Origin: Thiomargarita sp.
GTDB lineage: Bacteria > Pseudomonadota > Gammaproteobacteria > Beggiatoales > Beggiatoaceae
NCBI GenBank assembly: GCA_020718845.1
Contig: DYRG01000006.1
Span: 25,668 to 89,667, forward strand
Length of the DNA: 64,000 bases
Direction of reading: 5' to 3'
The translations under genes and the position numbers were made by a program. The notes under the pieces are model-generated. The model was not told the DNA's origin and did no database searches. It worked only from the letters and a program-made list of their open reading frames with translations. Shown here in pieces: positions 34,876-44,073 of the stretch. Within the stretch, counting starts at the first letter, position 1. Each line of letters starts with the position of its first letter.

Positions 34876-36122
34876 ATATTTTTGAACAATCAAAGACAAT
34901 TTGGATTGCGTATAGTGGTGGACTGGATTCGCAGGTTTTATTGCATTTGTGTGTGCAATCAAAATATACGAATAAAATCAAAGCAATTCACATTCATCAT
35001 GGTTTGAGCAAAAATGCAGATAATTGGGTAGGACATTGTAAAGAAATTTGCCAAAACTTGAAAATCCCTTTAATTATAAATTATATACAAATCAATGAGA
35101 TAAAAAGAAAAAGTTTAGAAGAATTAGCGCGTCATAAACGTTATGAAATCTTTGAAAAACTTTTAGAAGAAAATGATATTTTATTAATGGCGCATCATGC
35201 GGATGATCAAGCAGAAACTTTTCTTTTAAGAGCATTTCGAGGATCGGGTGTCGAAGGATTAAGTGCGATTCCTCAACAAAGAACATTAGGTAAAGGTTTG
35301 TTATATCGACCGTTGCTTAATTTTTCACGAATGGAATTGCAAAAATATGCTCATGAAAATAACTTAAAATGGGTTGAGGATGACAGCAATCAAAATGAAG
35401 CATTTGATCGAAATTTTTTGAGAAAACAGATTATTCCTGTCTTAAAAAATCGTTGGAAAGGCTTAGAAAAAACTCTTTGTCGAACCGCACACATCCAAAC
35501 CGAAACTGCGCAATTATTACTAGAAGTTGCTAAAGAAGATTTAATTAAATGCCAAGGTAATGATAAAAATATTTTAGATATAAAAAATTTATTACAACTT
35601 TCAGAGCAACGTCAAGCAAATCTTTTAAGATATTGGTTAAAAGATTTAAATTTTGAAATCCCATCGAGAATTAAAATACAACAAATTCAAGAAGATATTT
35701 TATTATCAAAAATTGATCGACAACCTTGCGTAAATTGGGAAGGCGTGGAAATTCGGCGTTATCGACAAGATTTATACGCAATGTCGCCTTTACCCCCTAA
35801 AATTTCACAACCTATTGAATTTACTTGGAATATTAAAGAAAAATTAAAGTTACCTTTTGGAGAATTAAAAGCTGAAAATGAAAAATTTGGTCTGCCAAAT
35901 AACACCTATCAAATTCGGTTTCGTAAAGGGGGAGAAACTTGTTTTGTGTATGGGCAACATCATGAAGTAAAGAAATTATTACAAGAAAAGGGCGTTCCGA
36001 CGTGGTTAAGAGCTTTTATCCCATTGATTTATCACGAAAATATTTTAGTGGCGATTCCAAATGTTGTTATTGCAGATGAGTGGCGAATTGAAAATGGAAT
36101 AAGACCCGATTGGAAATTTTAA
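34857..36122 (+). CDS. tilS: tRNA(Ile)-lysidine synthase
   Basis: TilS modifies C34 of the CAU-anticodon tRNA-Ile to lysidine, changing its decoding to AUA; it is essential in nearly all bacteria. The 421-residue protein has the PP-loop SGGLDS at 20-25, HIHHGLS, AHHADDQAETFLLRAFRGSG and the C-terminal TilS domain (EIRRYRQDLYAM and then IRFRKGGETC). The ATG lies 18 bases inside hepT with no strong ribosome-binding site, implying translational coupling. Base composition is as low as that of the toxin-antitoxin genes. Confidence 0.94.
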   Translation: MLRENLDIFEQSKTIWIAYSGGLDSQVLLHLCVQSKYTNKIKAIHIHHGLSKNADNWVGHCKEICQNLKIPLIINYIQINEIKRKSLEELARHKRYEIFEKLLEENDILLMAHHADDQAETFLLRAFRGSGVEGLSAIPQQRTLGKGLLYRPLLNFSRMELQKYAHENNLKWVEDDSNQNEAFDRNFLRKQIIPVLKNRWKGLEKTLCRTAHIQTETAQLLLEVAKEDLIKCQGNDKNILDIKNLLQLSEQRQANLLRYWLKDLNFEIPSRIKIQQIQEDILLSKIDRQPCVNWEGVEIRRYRQDLYAMSPLPPKISQPIEFTWNIKEKLKLPFGELKAENEKFGLPNNTYQIRFRKGGETCFVYGQHHEVKKLLQEKGVPTWLRAFIPLIYHENILVAIPNVVIADEWRIENGIRPDWKF

Positions 36123-36232
36123 CTTGCTGAAAATGCGGTCTGCACATACAATAATAAGTTCATTTTATGAGCATTTTTGCGTTTTGTTGCCTGTCTATTT
36201 GCTCCCAATTGATTGAAAATTAAGGAGATTTT

Positions 36233-37372
36233 GTGCGTTATCCCGCAGTCCTAGCTTTGGCTGACGGCAGCCTGTTTTATGGTCAATCCATTGGCGTTGC
36301 TGGTCAAACCGTCGGCGAAGTGGTGTTCAACACCGCGATGACTGGTTATCAAGAAATTTTGACCGACCCGTCCTACGCTAAACAAATCGTCACTCTGACC
36401 TATCCTCACATCGGCAATGTCGGCGTGAATCCTGAAGACGCAGAATCCGACCGTGTGCACGCGGCGGGGCTGATTATTCGTGATTTGCCGCTCTTAGAAA
36501 GCAACTGGCGGGCGACCGAAACCCTCGAAGCCTATTTGGAACGTTACAATCTCGTGGCGATTTCTGGCATTGACACGCGGCGTTTAACGCGGATTTTGCG
36601 GGAAAAAGGCGCACAAAGCGGTTGTATTTTGGCGCAAGATTTCTCCGACATCAAACAAGAAGCCTCCGCAGCATTAGAATATGCTAAACAATTCAATGGG
36701 TTACAAGGATTAGATTTGGCGAAAGTTGTTTCTACTTCAAATACTTACGAATGGCAAAAAACGGTTTGGCATTTAGGTCAAACTAACGATGAGAAAACCG
36801 ATTTCAAATATCACGTTGTGGCGTATGATTTTGGTGTGAAGAGAAACATTTTAAGAATGTTAGTCGAACGGGGTTGCAAAATTACTGTTGTACCTGCGCA
36901 AACTCCTGCAAAAGAAGTTTTAGCAATGAAACCCGATGGCGTATTTCTTTCAAACGGACCTGGTGATCCAGAGCCTTGTGATTATGCCATTGAATCTATT
37001 AAAGAATTTCTTAACGTTAAAATCCCAACTTTTGGCATTTGTTTAGGTCATCAATTGTTAGGATTAGCGAGTGGTGCGAAAACCATGAAAATGAAATTCG
37101 GACATCATGGTGCAAATCATCCTGTGCAAGATTTGAACACCAAACAGGTTTTAATTACCAGTCAAAATCATGGTTTTGCGGTCGATGAAAATACCTTGCC
37201 TTCAAATGTCAAAGCGACACATCGTTCTTTATTTGACGGATCATTGCAAGGCATTGAATTAACGGATTGTCCCGCGTTTAGTTTTCAAGGACATCCCGAA
37301 GCCAGCCCCGGTCCACACGATGTAAGCTATTTATTTGATCGTTTCATTAATAGTTTTTCTCAACCATGTTAA
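36233..37372 (+). CDS. carA: Carbamoyl-phosphate synthase small subunit
   Basis: CarA hydrolyses glutamine and feeds ammonia to CarB for carbamoyl phosphate, used in arginine and pyrimidine synthesis. The 379-residue protein begins at a GTG behind AAGGAG. The N-terminal domain has [15 protein letters not shown] and [16 protein letters not shown]; the class I amidotransferase domain has [12 protein letters not shown], the nucleophile Cys in [11 protein letters not shown], and [13 protein letters not shown] with the catalytic His and Glu. The first 430 bases are about 55-60% G+C in lines I counted, then it drops to about 38-40%. carB is not next to it: a helicase gene and a terminator-like hairpin intervene. 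Confidence 0.97.
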   Translation: MRYPAVLALADGSLFYGQSIGVAGQTVGEVVFNTAMTGYQEILTDPSYAKQIVTLTYPHIGNVGVNPEDAESDRVHAAGLIIRDLPLLESNWRATETLEAYLERYNLVAISGIDTRRLTRILREKGAQSGCILAQDFSDIKQEASAALEYAKQFNGLQGLDLAKVVSTSNTYEWQKTVWHLGQTNDEKTDFKYHVVAYDFGVKRNILRMLVERGCKITVVPAQTPAKEVLAMKPDGVFLSNGPGDPEPCDYAIESIKEFLNVKIPTFGICLGHQLLGLASGAKTMKMKFGHHGANHPVQDLNTKQVLITSQNHGFAVDENTLPSNVKATHRSLFDGSLQGIELTDCPAFSFQGHPEASPGPHDVSYLFDRFINSFSQPC

Positions 37373-37380
37373 TTGATTTG

Positions 37381-37421
37381 AAATTACTAGAAATGTATTT
37401 TAAATAGATTTTTAGTAATTT
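37381..37421 (+). terminator. Terminator-like hairpin between carA and the helicase gene
   Basis: A perfect 9-bp stem AAATTACTA/TAGTAATTT (37381-37389 with 37413-37421) encloses a 23-base AT-rich loop and is followed by TAATTTT. It sits 8 bases after the carA stop. Stem and tail are AT-rich, so its strength as a terminator is uncertain. Confidence 0.5.
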
Positions 37422-37448
37422 TAATTTTGAGAATGAGATCATTATATT

Positions 37449-40241
37449 ATGAAGGAAAATGATTATATCGAGAAAAAAGTAAATATTAGCAATGGGGATA
37501 ATCGCATTGCTAATAAATACAACGTTTTTCCTCACCAAAAAGCTGCTCATGAAGCATTGGATAAGGCTCTTTTAAAATATGAACAAAATGGTGAGTTTAG
37601 TGGTTTACTTGTTATCCCAACGGGTGGAGGAAAAACTTTTACTGCTGTGGAATGGTTATTAAAAAATTGGTTGAATCATAAAAGAAAAATATTATGGATA
37701 GCCCATCGTCAAGCCTTATTAGACCAAGCAAAGGAAACTTTTGAAAAAAATTGTTATATTAATTTGGTGGATAAAAGAACAAATTTAAATTTTTTAACAA
37801 TATCTGGCAGCCCAGATCACCATAAAATAAAACATATTTCTACTGATGATGATGTTGTTATGATTACTAATCTGAGTTTAACTCAGAAAAAATTAAAAAC
37901 TTTTTATGATAAGTGGTTAGAAAAGGAAATAGAACTATGTGTTGTAATAGATGAAGCTCATCATACGACAGCAAAAACTTATCAAGACATATTAAATTTT
38001 GTTAAAACTGAGGTTAAAAAATATTTTATACTGGGCTTAACTGCAACGCCTATTCGTACTAATGAAAACGAAGAAAAAGAATTAATGAAAATTTATAAAG
38101 ATGGCTTTATTTATGAAATAGGGTTGAAAAATTTAGTTATTAGTGGGATTTTATCTGAGCCTCGCTTTATTAATGTAGACACTGGTTGGAAGATTGGAAA
38201 CGAATTTTCTGAGAAAGATATTGCTAAAATTAACAAAGAAGGGGAAAAGTCTGCGGTTTTGGCAGATGTGCTAAACAAAATTAAAGAAAAACAAGAAAGA
38301 AATGAATTGATTGTTAAGCATTATATTGAAAATATAGATAAATATGGTCAATTGTTAGTTTTTGCTGCAAACATTGAACACGCGAGGTTATTAAGTGCGT
38401 TGTTTAACAAATATTTTGAAGAAAAACTAATTAATAATATTAAAGCTGATTACATTGTTTCCAATGAAAAAAAGGAAGAAGAGGAAGAAAATTTAACCCT
38501 AAAACAAACTAATAAGGATAAATTAGAAAATTTTCGTCGCGGTAAAACTCAAATTTTAGTAAATGTTCAAATTGTATCAGAAGGAACGGATTTACCCAAT
38601 GTGCAAAGCGTATTTATCACTCGCCCAATAAAATCAAAAACGTTATTGACGCAAATGGTTGGTAGAGCTTTGCGAGGCTCAAAAGTGGGAGGAACGGAAG
38701 TAGCAAATATTATTTTATTTATAGATAATTGGGAAGATAAAGTTTTATGGGAAACTCCAGAAACAATAGGATTGCAAGAAAAAAGTCCTTATGAAACACT
38801 CTTTAAGAAAATACCATCGAAAAAACAACCAACATGGTTTAAATCAATTAATGAGCTAAATAAAATTGTAGAGGATTATTATCGTGGACAAAAAATTGAT
38901 TTAAAATGGTTAGATTTTATAGAAAGAATTCCTATTGGTATATATGCTTGTTCAGAAGTAGATAATGAGCTTGGAAATAAAGATACTATTTTGGTGTTTT
39001 CTCATTTAGAACACATTTATGCTCGTTTTATACAAGATTTAGATTATATTGTAAATTTAGAGGAAAAAATTCGTTATTCTCGATGGCAAGGGGTTTCTCA
39101 TGAATTTTTATTTGATTTTTCTTTAAATATTTTATCTGAAAAAGTGGAAGCTAATTATTTTAATCATGGGAAAGTCTATTTTGGGTATTCACAAAAAGAT
39201 GTAAGGAATATATTAAAATATTTTCTTGAAACACTTAATAAGCCACAATTTATTTCTTTTGAAGAGAGAGAAAAATATGATTTAGATAAATTAATAATTG
39301 AAAATGGTATGAGAGAACGCTTTTCAGGTGAAAAAATAAATAACTTTATTGATCAAAAATGGCATGAAGAAGGACATATATGGAAAGCATTCTTTGGATA
39401 TAATAAAAACTTCTTTTCAGAAGAAATCTATCATATCTTGAAGAAAAATACCCAAAAAATTTTTGCTAAAGTAAATAATTTAAAGGATACTTTGAATGGT
39501 GATCAATCAATTAGCAAGTATCAACATCCTTTAGGTGAACTTGATTTTTTGGACTCGCCAGAATCATTATATGAAAGAGGAGTTCATTACGATAAGGTGG
39601 GACAAATTAGTAAAGCAGTAGAGTTATTTAATATTTATTTGCACCCCTTAAATAGTTTATATAAACGTTTTCCTGAACAAGTTTTATATCTGCGAGGGGT
39701 GTCTTATTATGAAAAAGGACAAACTGATGAGGCAAGGCTCTATTTAAATGCTTATTTATTACAACCAATTAAAAGTGAAGGTATAAACGAGAGTGCAGAA
39801 GATTTACTGTTCCACTGTTCTATAATAGCTAAAATTAGAGAACGTCTATACGAGAAAGAAATAACTAAGTTTTTTACTGAGGAGGATATAGCTGAGCATT
39901 CAATCGAGTATCAAGTTAGAGAAGATTTACATGAACAACTTATAGAAGATTTGCATGAGATCGAGTATCCATCTCCAGAGGAAATGGTCGAATTTTTTCT
40001 TTTTAAAAATATTATTTTTAAATCTTCAGTAGAAAATGATTTACAGGAGTTAGATGTCTTCCAACATATGGAAATCGTAGATGAAATATACGAAGCAATA
40101 AAATCCGTTCAATCTGATGAGATGCAAAGAATTTATTATCGAAATAAAGAAGTTTTCTATGTCAGTTATATATACGATTTTTTAATCGAAAAGAGAGGGG
40201 TTAATACATTTGTAATTTATGCAATATTTATTGAAATATAA
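37449..40241 (+). CDS. SF2 helicase with C-terminal TPR region (uncharacterised; possible defence gene)
   Basis: The 930-residue protein is a superfamily 2 helicase of the type III restriction/SSL2-like group. Motifs: Walker A PTGGGKT (57-63), motif Ia WIAHRQALLDQA, DEAH in VVIDEAHH (166-172), motif III LTATPIR (197-203), motif V SEGTDLPN (377-384) and motif VI QMVGRALRG (402-410). Residues about 440-690 are an unassigned all-new region; TPR-like helices lie at about 705-790 (LYERGVHYDKVGQISKAVELF, YLRGVSYYEKGQTDEARLY); an acidic helical tail follows. No nuclease, methylase or partner gene is adjacent. Two counted lines give 25-28% G+C against about 50% in nearby carB, pointing to acquisition by transfer. 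It separates carA from carB. Function unknown. Confidence 0.85.
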   Translation: MKENDYIEKKVNISNGDNRIANKYNVFPHQKAAHEALDKALLKYEQNGEFSGLLVIPTGGGKTFTAVEWLLKNWLNHKRKILWIAHRQALLDQAKETFEKNCYINLVDKRTNLNFLTISGSPDHHKIKHISTDDDVVMITNLSLTQKKLKTFYDKWLEKEIELCVVIDEAHHTTAKTYQDILNFVKTEVKKYFILGLTATPIRTNENEEKELMKIYKDGFIYEIGLKNLVISGILSEPRFINVDTGWKIGNEFSEKDIAKINKEGEKSAVLADVLNKIKEKQERNELIVKHYIENIDKYGQLLVFAANIEHARLLSALFNKYFEEKLINNIKADYIVSNEKKEEEEENLTLKQTNKDKLENFRRGKTQILVNVQIVSEGTDLPNVQSVFITRPIKSKTLLTQMVGRALRGSKVGGTEVANIILFIDNWEDKVLWETPETIGLQEKSPYETLFKKIPSKKQPTWFKSINELNKIVEDYYRGQKIDLKWLDFIERIPIGIYACSEVDNELGNKDTILVFSHLEHIYARFIQDLDYIVNLEEKIRYSRWQGVSHEFLFDFSLNILSEKVEANYFNHGKVYFGYSQKDVRNILKYFLETLNKPQFISFEEREKYDLDKLIIENGMRERFSGEKINNFIDQKWHEEGHIWKAFFGYNKNFFSEEIYHILKKNTQKIFAKVNNLKDTLNGDQSISKYQHPLGELDFLDSPESLYERGVHYDKVGQISKAVELFNIYLHPLNSLYKRFPEQVLYLRGVSYYEKGQTDEARLYLNAYLLQPIKSEGINESAEDLLFHCSIIAKIRERLYEKEITKFFTEEDIAEHSIEYQVREDLHEQLIEDLHEIEYPSPEEMVEFFLFKNIIFKSSVENDLQELDVFQHMEIVDEIYEAIKSVQSDEMQRIYYRNKEVFYVSYIYDFLIEKRGVNTFVIYAIFIEI

Positions 40242-40280
40242 CTTTATTTAAATTTTCCTTAGATTTTAGACTGGTTTGAT

Positions 40281-43200
40281 ATGCCAAAACGTACTGATAT
40301 TAAAAGCATTTTGATTATTGGGGCTGGACCAATTGTAATTGGTCAAGCGTGTGAATTTGATTATTCGGGCACACAGGCTTGTAAAGCGTTGCGCGATGAA
40401 GGTTATCGAGTTGTTTTAGTCAATTCAAATCCCGCGACTATTATGACCGATCCCGATATGGCGGACGCGACTTACATTGAGCCAATTGATTGGCAAACCG
40501 TTGCGCAAATTATAGAAAAAGAACGCCCCAATGCTCTGTTGCCAACGATGGGCGGACAAACCGCGTTGAATTGCGCTTTAGATTTGGCGAGAAATGGCGT
40601 TTTAGAGCAATTTAACGTCGAATTAATTGGAGCAAGTCGAGAAGCCATTGACAAAGCAGAAGACCGCGATAAATTCCGTGCTGCAATGCGTAAAATTGGT
40701 TTGGATATGCCCAAATCTGCAATGGCGCATAGCATGGAAGAAGCTATGCAAGCAGTTGCTCAAATTGGCGGTTTTCCAGCAATCATTCGTCCTTCATTTA
40801 CATTAGGTGGAAGCGGCGGCGGAATTGCTTACAATCGGGAAGAATTTGCAGAAATCTGTGAACGCGGTTTAGAAATCTCTCCAACGCACGAGTTGCTCAT
40901 CGAAGAATCGGTGATTGGTTGGAAAGAATTTGAAATGGAAGTGGTTCGTGATAGAAAAGATAATTGCATTATTATTTGTTCTATTGAAAACTTTGATCCA
41001 ATGGGCGTGCATACCGGTGATTCGATTACAGTTGCGCCAATTCAAACCCTCACCGACAAAGAATACCAAATCATGCGCAATGCATCGATTGCGGTATTGC
41101 GTGAAATTGGGGTCGATACGGGTGGTTCAAATGTTCAATTTGCAATCAATCCTAAAAATGGTCGAATGATCATTATTGAAATGAATCCTCGGGTTTCTCG
41201 TTCTTCTGCATTGGCTTCAAAAGCAACCGGTTTTCCTATCGCTAAAATTGCTGCAAAACTTGCTATTGGTTACACTTTAGATGAATTAGCAAATGAAATG
41301 ACCGGAGGAAAAACGCCCGCGTCATTTGAGCCAACTATCGATTATGTGGTAACAAAAATTCCGCGTTTTGCATTTGAAAAATTCCCGCAAGCACAACCCA
41401 TTTTAACGACTCAAATGAAATCAGTCGGCGAAGTAATGGCGATGGGAAGAACATTTCAAGAATCATTACAAAAAGCCTTGCGTGGATTAGAAACGGGCAT
41501 TCATGGTTTAGACTCTATTTTAAACTTGCAAGCCTCTGATACTAATAAACAATTACGCCACGCATTGAGAAATCCGGGACCTGAAAGAATTCGTTATGTG
41601 GCGGATGCATTTCGTTTAGGTTGGTCGATTGAGCAAGTGTATGAAGAAAGTGGAATTGATCCTTGGTTTCTCGTTCAAATCGCCAACATCATAGACGAAG
41701 AAAGTGCAATTCAAATGGGCGGCATCGATTCTTTTGATTATGATCGGGTGTGGAATTTAAAGAGAAAAGGTTTCTCCGATTTTAGATTAGCAACCCTAAC
41801 AAATATAGATGAAACAACGATTAGAAACTTACGTCACGAATTAAAAATCCGCCCCGTTTATAAACGAGTGGATTCTTGTGCAGCAGAATTTGCAGCAAGC
41901 ACTGCTTATATGTATTCAACATACGAAGAAGAATGTGAAGCAAATCCGACGAATCGTGAAAAGATTATGGTACTAGGAAGTGGTCCGAATCGGATTGGAC
42001 AAGGGATTGAATTTGATTATTGCTGCGTGCAAGCTGCGTTAGCATTGAGAGATGATGGTTATGAAACCATTATGGTCAATTGTAATCCTGAAACAGTTTC
42101 TACCGATTATGATACTTCAGATCGTTTGTATTTTGAGCCATTAACTTTAGAAGATGTCTTAGAAATCATAGACCTAGAAAAACCTAAAGGCGTAATTGTT
42201 CAATTTGGTGGACAAACCCCGTTGAAATTAGCACGAGATTTAGAAAAAGCGGGTGCACCGATCATTGGAACAACGCCAGATTCAATTGATTTAGCAGAAG
42301 ATCGTGAGCGTTTTCAACAGCTTATCCATCAATTAGGATTGCGTCAACCACCCAATCGAACCGCTCGCACTGAAACGGAAGCCCTTGAATTAGCAAGAGA
42401 AATTGGTTATCCGTTAGTGGTTCGTCCGTCTTATGTGTTGGGCGGTCGAGCAATGGAAATTGTTCATCAAGAAAGTGAATTAGAACGTTATATGCGTGAA
42501 GCGGTGAAAGTTTCTAATGATTCACCTGTTTTATTAGACCGTTTCTTGAATGATGCAATTGAAGTAGATGTCGATGCAGTTTCTGATGGAGAAAACTTCT
42601 TAATTGGCGGCGTAATGGAACATATTGAACAGGCTGGAATTCATTCAGGAGATTCGGCGTGTTCTTTACCTCCATACGGTTTGTCGCCAATGATTCAAGA
42701 TGTTTTACGCGATCAAATGAAACGCATGGCAAAAGCATTAAATGTCGTGGGTTTGATGAACGCACAATTTGCAATCCAAGGTGAGAAAATTTTTGTATTA
42801 GAAGTGAACCCTCGTGCATCGAGAACCGTGCCTTTTGTTTCTAAAGCAATTGGTCGTCCGTTAATTAGAATTGCGGCACGTTGCATGGCGGGACAAAGTT
42901 TGATTTCTCAAGGTGTAACAGAAGAGTTAATTCCAAAGTATTACTCGGTCAAAGAAGCGGTGTTTCCCTTTGCGAAGTTTCAAGGGGTTGATCCTGTTTT
43001 AGGACCAGAAATGAAATCGACCGGCGAAGTCATGGGGGTTGGGCACAGTTTTGGAGAGGCTTTTGGCAAAGCCCAACGCGCCGCAAATATGCCATTACCA
43101 CAAAAAGGTCGGGCATTTATCAGCGTTCGTGATGAGGACAAATCAGGGGCTATTGATGTCGCGCGCGGTTTGGTAGAATTGGGGTTTGAAATCGTTGCAA

Positions 43201-43520
43201 CACGAGGAACGGCGAAAGTCATTGAAAATGCTGGCATTCCTTGTGCGAAAGTGAATAAAGTCAATGAAGGTCGCCCTCATATTGTCGATCAGATTAAAAA
43301 CAATGAAATTGCCTTTATTATCAATACGACAGAAGCATCGGCGATGGCAGATTCTCACACCATTCGAGGGGCTGCGTTGCGCCACAAAGTGACTTATACA
43401 ACCACGTTGGCGGGTGCTCGAGCGACCGTGTTAGCGCTCAAAGCCGCCCATTCGCGTCAACGTATCCATTGTTTGCAAGAATTGCATAAAGAATTACAAC
43501 TAGGAGCATCTCTCAGATGA
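40281..43520 (+). CDS. carB: Carbamoyl-phosphate synthase large subunit
   Basis: CarB makes carbamoyl phosphate from bicarbonate, ammonia and two ATP. At 1079 residues it is full length. The two duplicated ATP-grasp halves each show the biotin-carboxylase-like start ([19 protein letters not shown] near residue 12 and [19 protein letters not shown] near 560) and glycine-rich loops ([26 protein letters not shown]). The C-terminal MGS-like allosteric domain (about 940-1070) is present. The ATG has no evident ribosome-binding site, and the 39 bases before it hold no clear promoter, so it may rely on read-through from the helicase gene. greA overlaps its stop by 4 bases. Confidence 0.97.
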   Translation: MPKRTDIKSILIIGAGPIVIGQACEFDYSGTQACKALRDEGYRVVLVNSNPATIMTDPDMADATYIEPIDWQTVAQIIEKERPNALLPTMGGQTALNCALDLARNGVLEQFNVELIGASREAIDKAEDRDKFRAAMRKIGLDMPKSAMAHSMEEAMQAVAQIGGFPAIIRPSFTLGGSGGGIAYNREEFAEICERGLEISPTHELLIEESVIGWKEFEMEVVRDRKDNCIIICSIENFDPMGVHTGDSITVAPIQTLTDKEYQIMRNASIAVLREIGVDTGGSNVQFAINPKNGRMIIIEMNPRVSRSSALASKATGFPIAKIAAKLAIGYTLDELANEMTGGKTPASFEPTIDYVVTKIPRFAFEKFPQAQPILTTQMKSVGEVMAMGRTFQESLQKALRGLETGIHGLDSILNLQASDTNKQLRHALRNPGPERIRYVADAFRLGWSIEQVYEESGIDPWFLVQIANIIDEESAIQMGGIDSFDYDRVWNLKRKGFSDFRLATLTNIDETTIRNLRHELKIRPVYKRVDSCAAEFAASTAYMYSTYEEECEANPTNREKIMVLGSGPNRIGQGIEFDYCCVQAALALRDDGYETIMVNCNPETVSTDYDTSDRLYFEPLTLEDVLEIIDLEKPKGVIVQFGGQTPLKLARDLEKAGAPIIGTTPDSIDLAEDRERFQQLIHQLGLRQPPNRTARTETEALELAREIGYPLVVRPSYVLGGRAMEIVHQESELERYMREAVKVSNDSPVLLDRFLNDAIEVDVDAVSDGENFLIGGVMEHIEQAGIHSGDSACSLPPYGLSPMIQDVLRDQMKRMAKALNVVGLMNAQFAIQGEKIFVLEVNPRASRTVPFVSKAIGRPLIRIAARCMAGQSLISQGVTEELIPKYYSVKEAVFPFAKFQGVDPVLGPEMKSTGEVMGVGHSFGEAFGKAQRAANMPLPQKGRAFISVRDEDKSGAIDVARGLVELGFEIVATRGTAKVIENAGIPCAKVNKVNEGRPHIVDQIKNNEIAFIINTTEASAMADSHTIRGAALRHKVTYTTTLAGARATVLALKAAHSRQRIHCLQELHKELQLGASLR

Positions 43521-43999
43521 AAAAACCGCCTTTGACTGCAAAAGGTGCGGCGAAAATCCGCGAAGAATTGAAACGACTGAAAGAAGTGGAACGTCCACGC
43601 ATCGTGCAGGCAATTGCGGAAGCCCGTGCGTTGGGCGATTTGAAAGAAAACGCCGAATATCACGCCGCTCGTGAACAACAAAGTTTTAATGAAGGTCGGG
43701 TTTCTGAATTAGAAGGTATTTTAGCTACCGCAGAAATCATCAACGTAACCACTTTAAACGCCCACGGGAAAGTCGTTTTTGGAGCAACTGTGCGCTTAGT
43801 TGAAATCGCTAACGATGATGATATTGAAGTCGAATATCAAATCGTGGGAGATGCCGAAGCCAACATTAAACAAAACTTGATTTCTATTAGTTCACCAATA
43901 GCGCGTGCTTTAATTGGCAAACGCGAAGGGGATGAAGTTCAAGTTCAAGCTCCCAGCGGCATCAAAGAATACGAAATCCTCGAAGTGAAATACCTTTAA
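43517..43999 (+). CDS. greA: Transcription elongation factor GreA
   Basis: GreA rescues backtracked RNA polymerase by stimulating transcript cleavage. The 160-residue protein has the coiled-coil N-terminal domain with the tip acidic residues ([18 protein letters not shown]) and the C-terminal FKBP-like domain ([20 protein letters not shown]). The ATG overlaps the carB stop by 4 bases. carA-carB-greA linkage is usual in gammaproteobacteria, so greA keeps its ancestral place despite the inserted helicase gene. Confidence 0.97.
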   Translation: MKKPPLTAKGAAKIREELKRLKEVERPRIVQAIAEARALGDLKENAEYHAAREQQSFNEGRVSELEGILATAEIINVTTLNAHGKVVFGATVRLVEIANDDDIEVEYQIVGDAEANIKQNLISISSPIARALIGKREGDEVQVQAPSGIKEYEILEVKYL

Positions 44000-44015
44000 T
44001 TTCATTTCTTAAATT

Positions 44016-44047
44016 AAAAGAGAAGTGTTCGCGCATTTCTCTTTTTT
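44016..44047 (+). terminator. Rho-independent terminator of carB-greA
   Basis: A 9-bp stem AAAAGAGAA/TTCTCTTTT (44016-44024 with 44037-44045) runs into six T. It lies 17 bases after greA. Confidence 0.85.
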
Positions 44048-44073
44048 ATTTATTTTTAAAAAGGAGTATCTCA

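Noticed and set aside
36123..36232. Terminator after tilS from the repeated AAAATGC and GCATTTTT
   Set aside because: The arms are about 40 bases apart and short, so the pairing is not convincing.
37449..40241. Assigning the helicase to a named defence system such as Hachiman or DISARM
   Set aside because: The partner genes of those systems are absent and no diagnostic domain beyond the generic SF2 core is visible.
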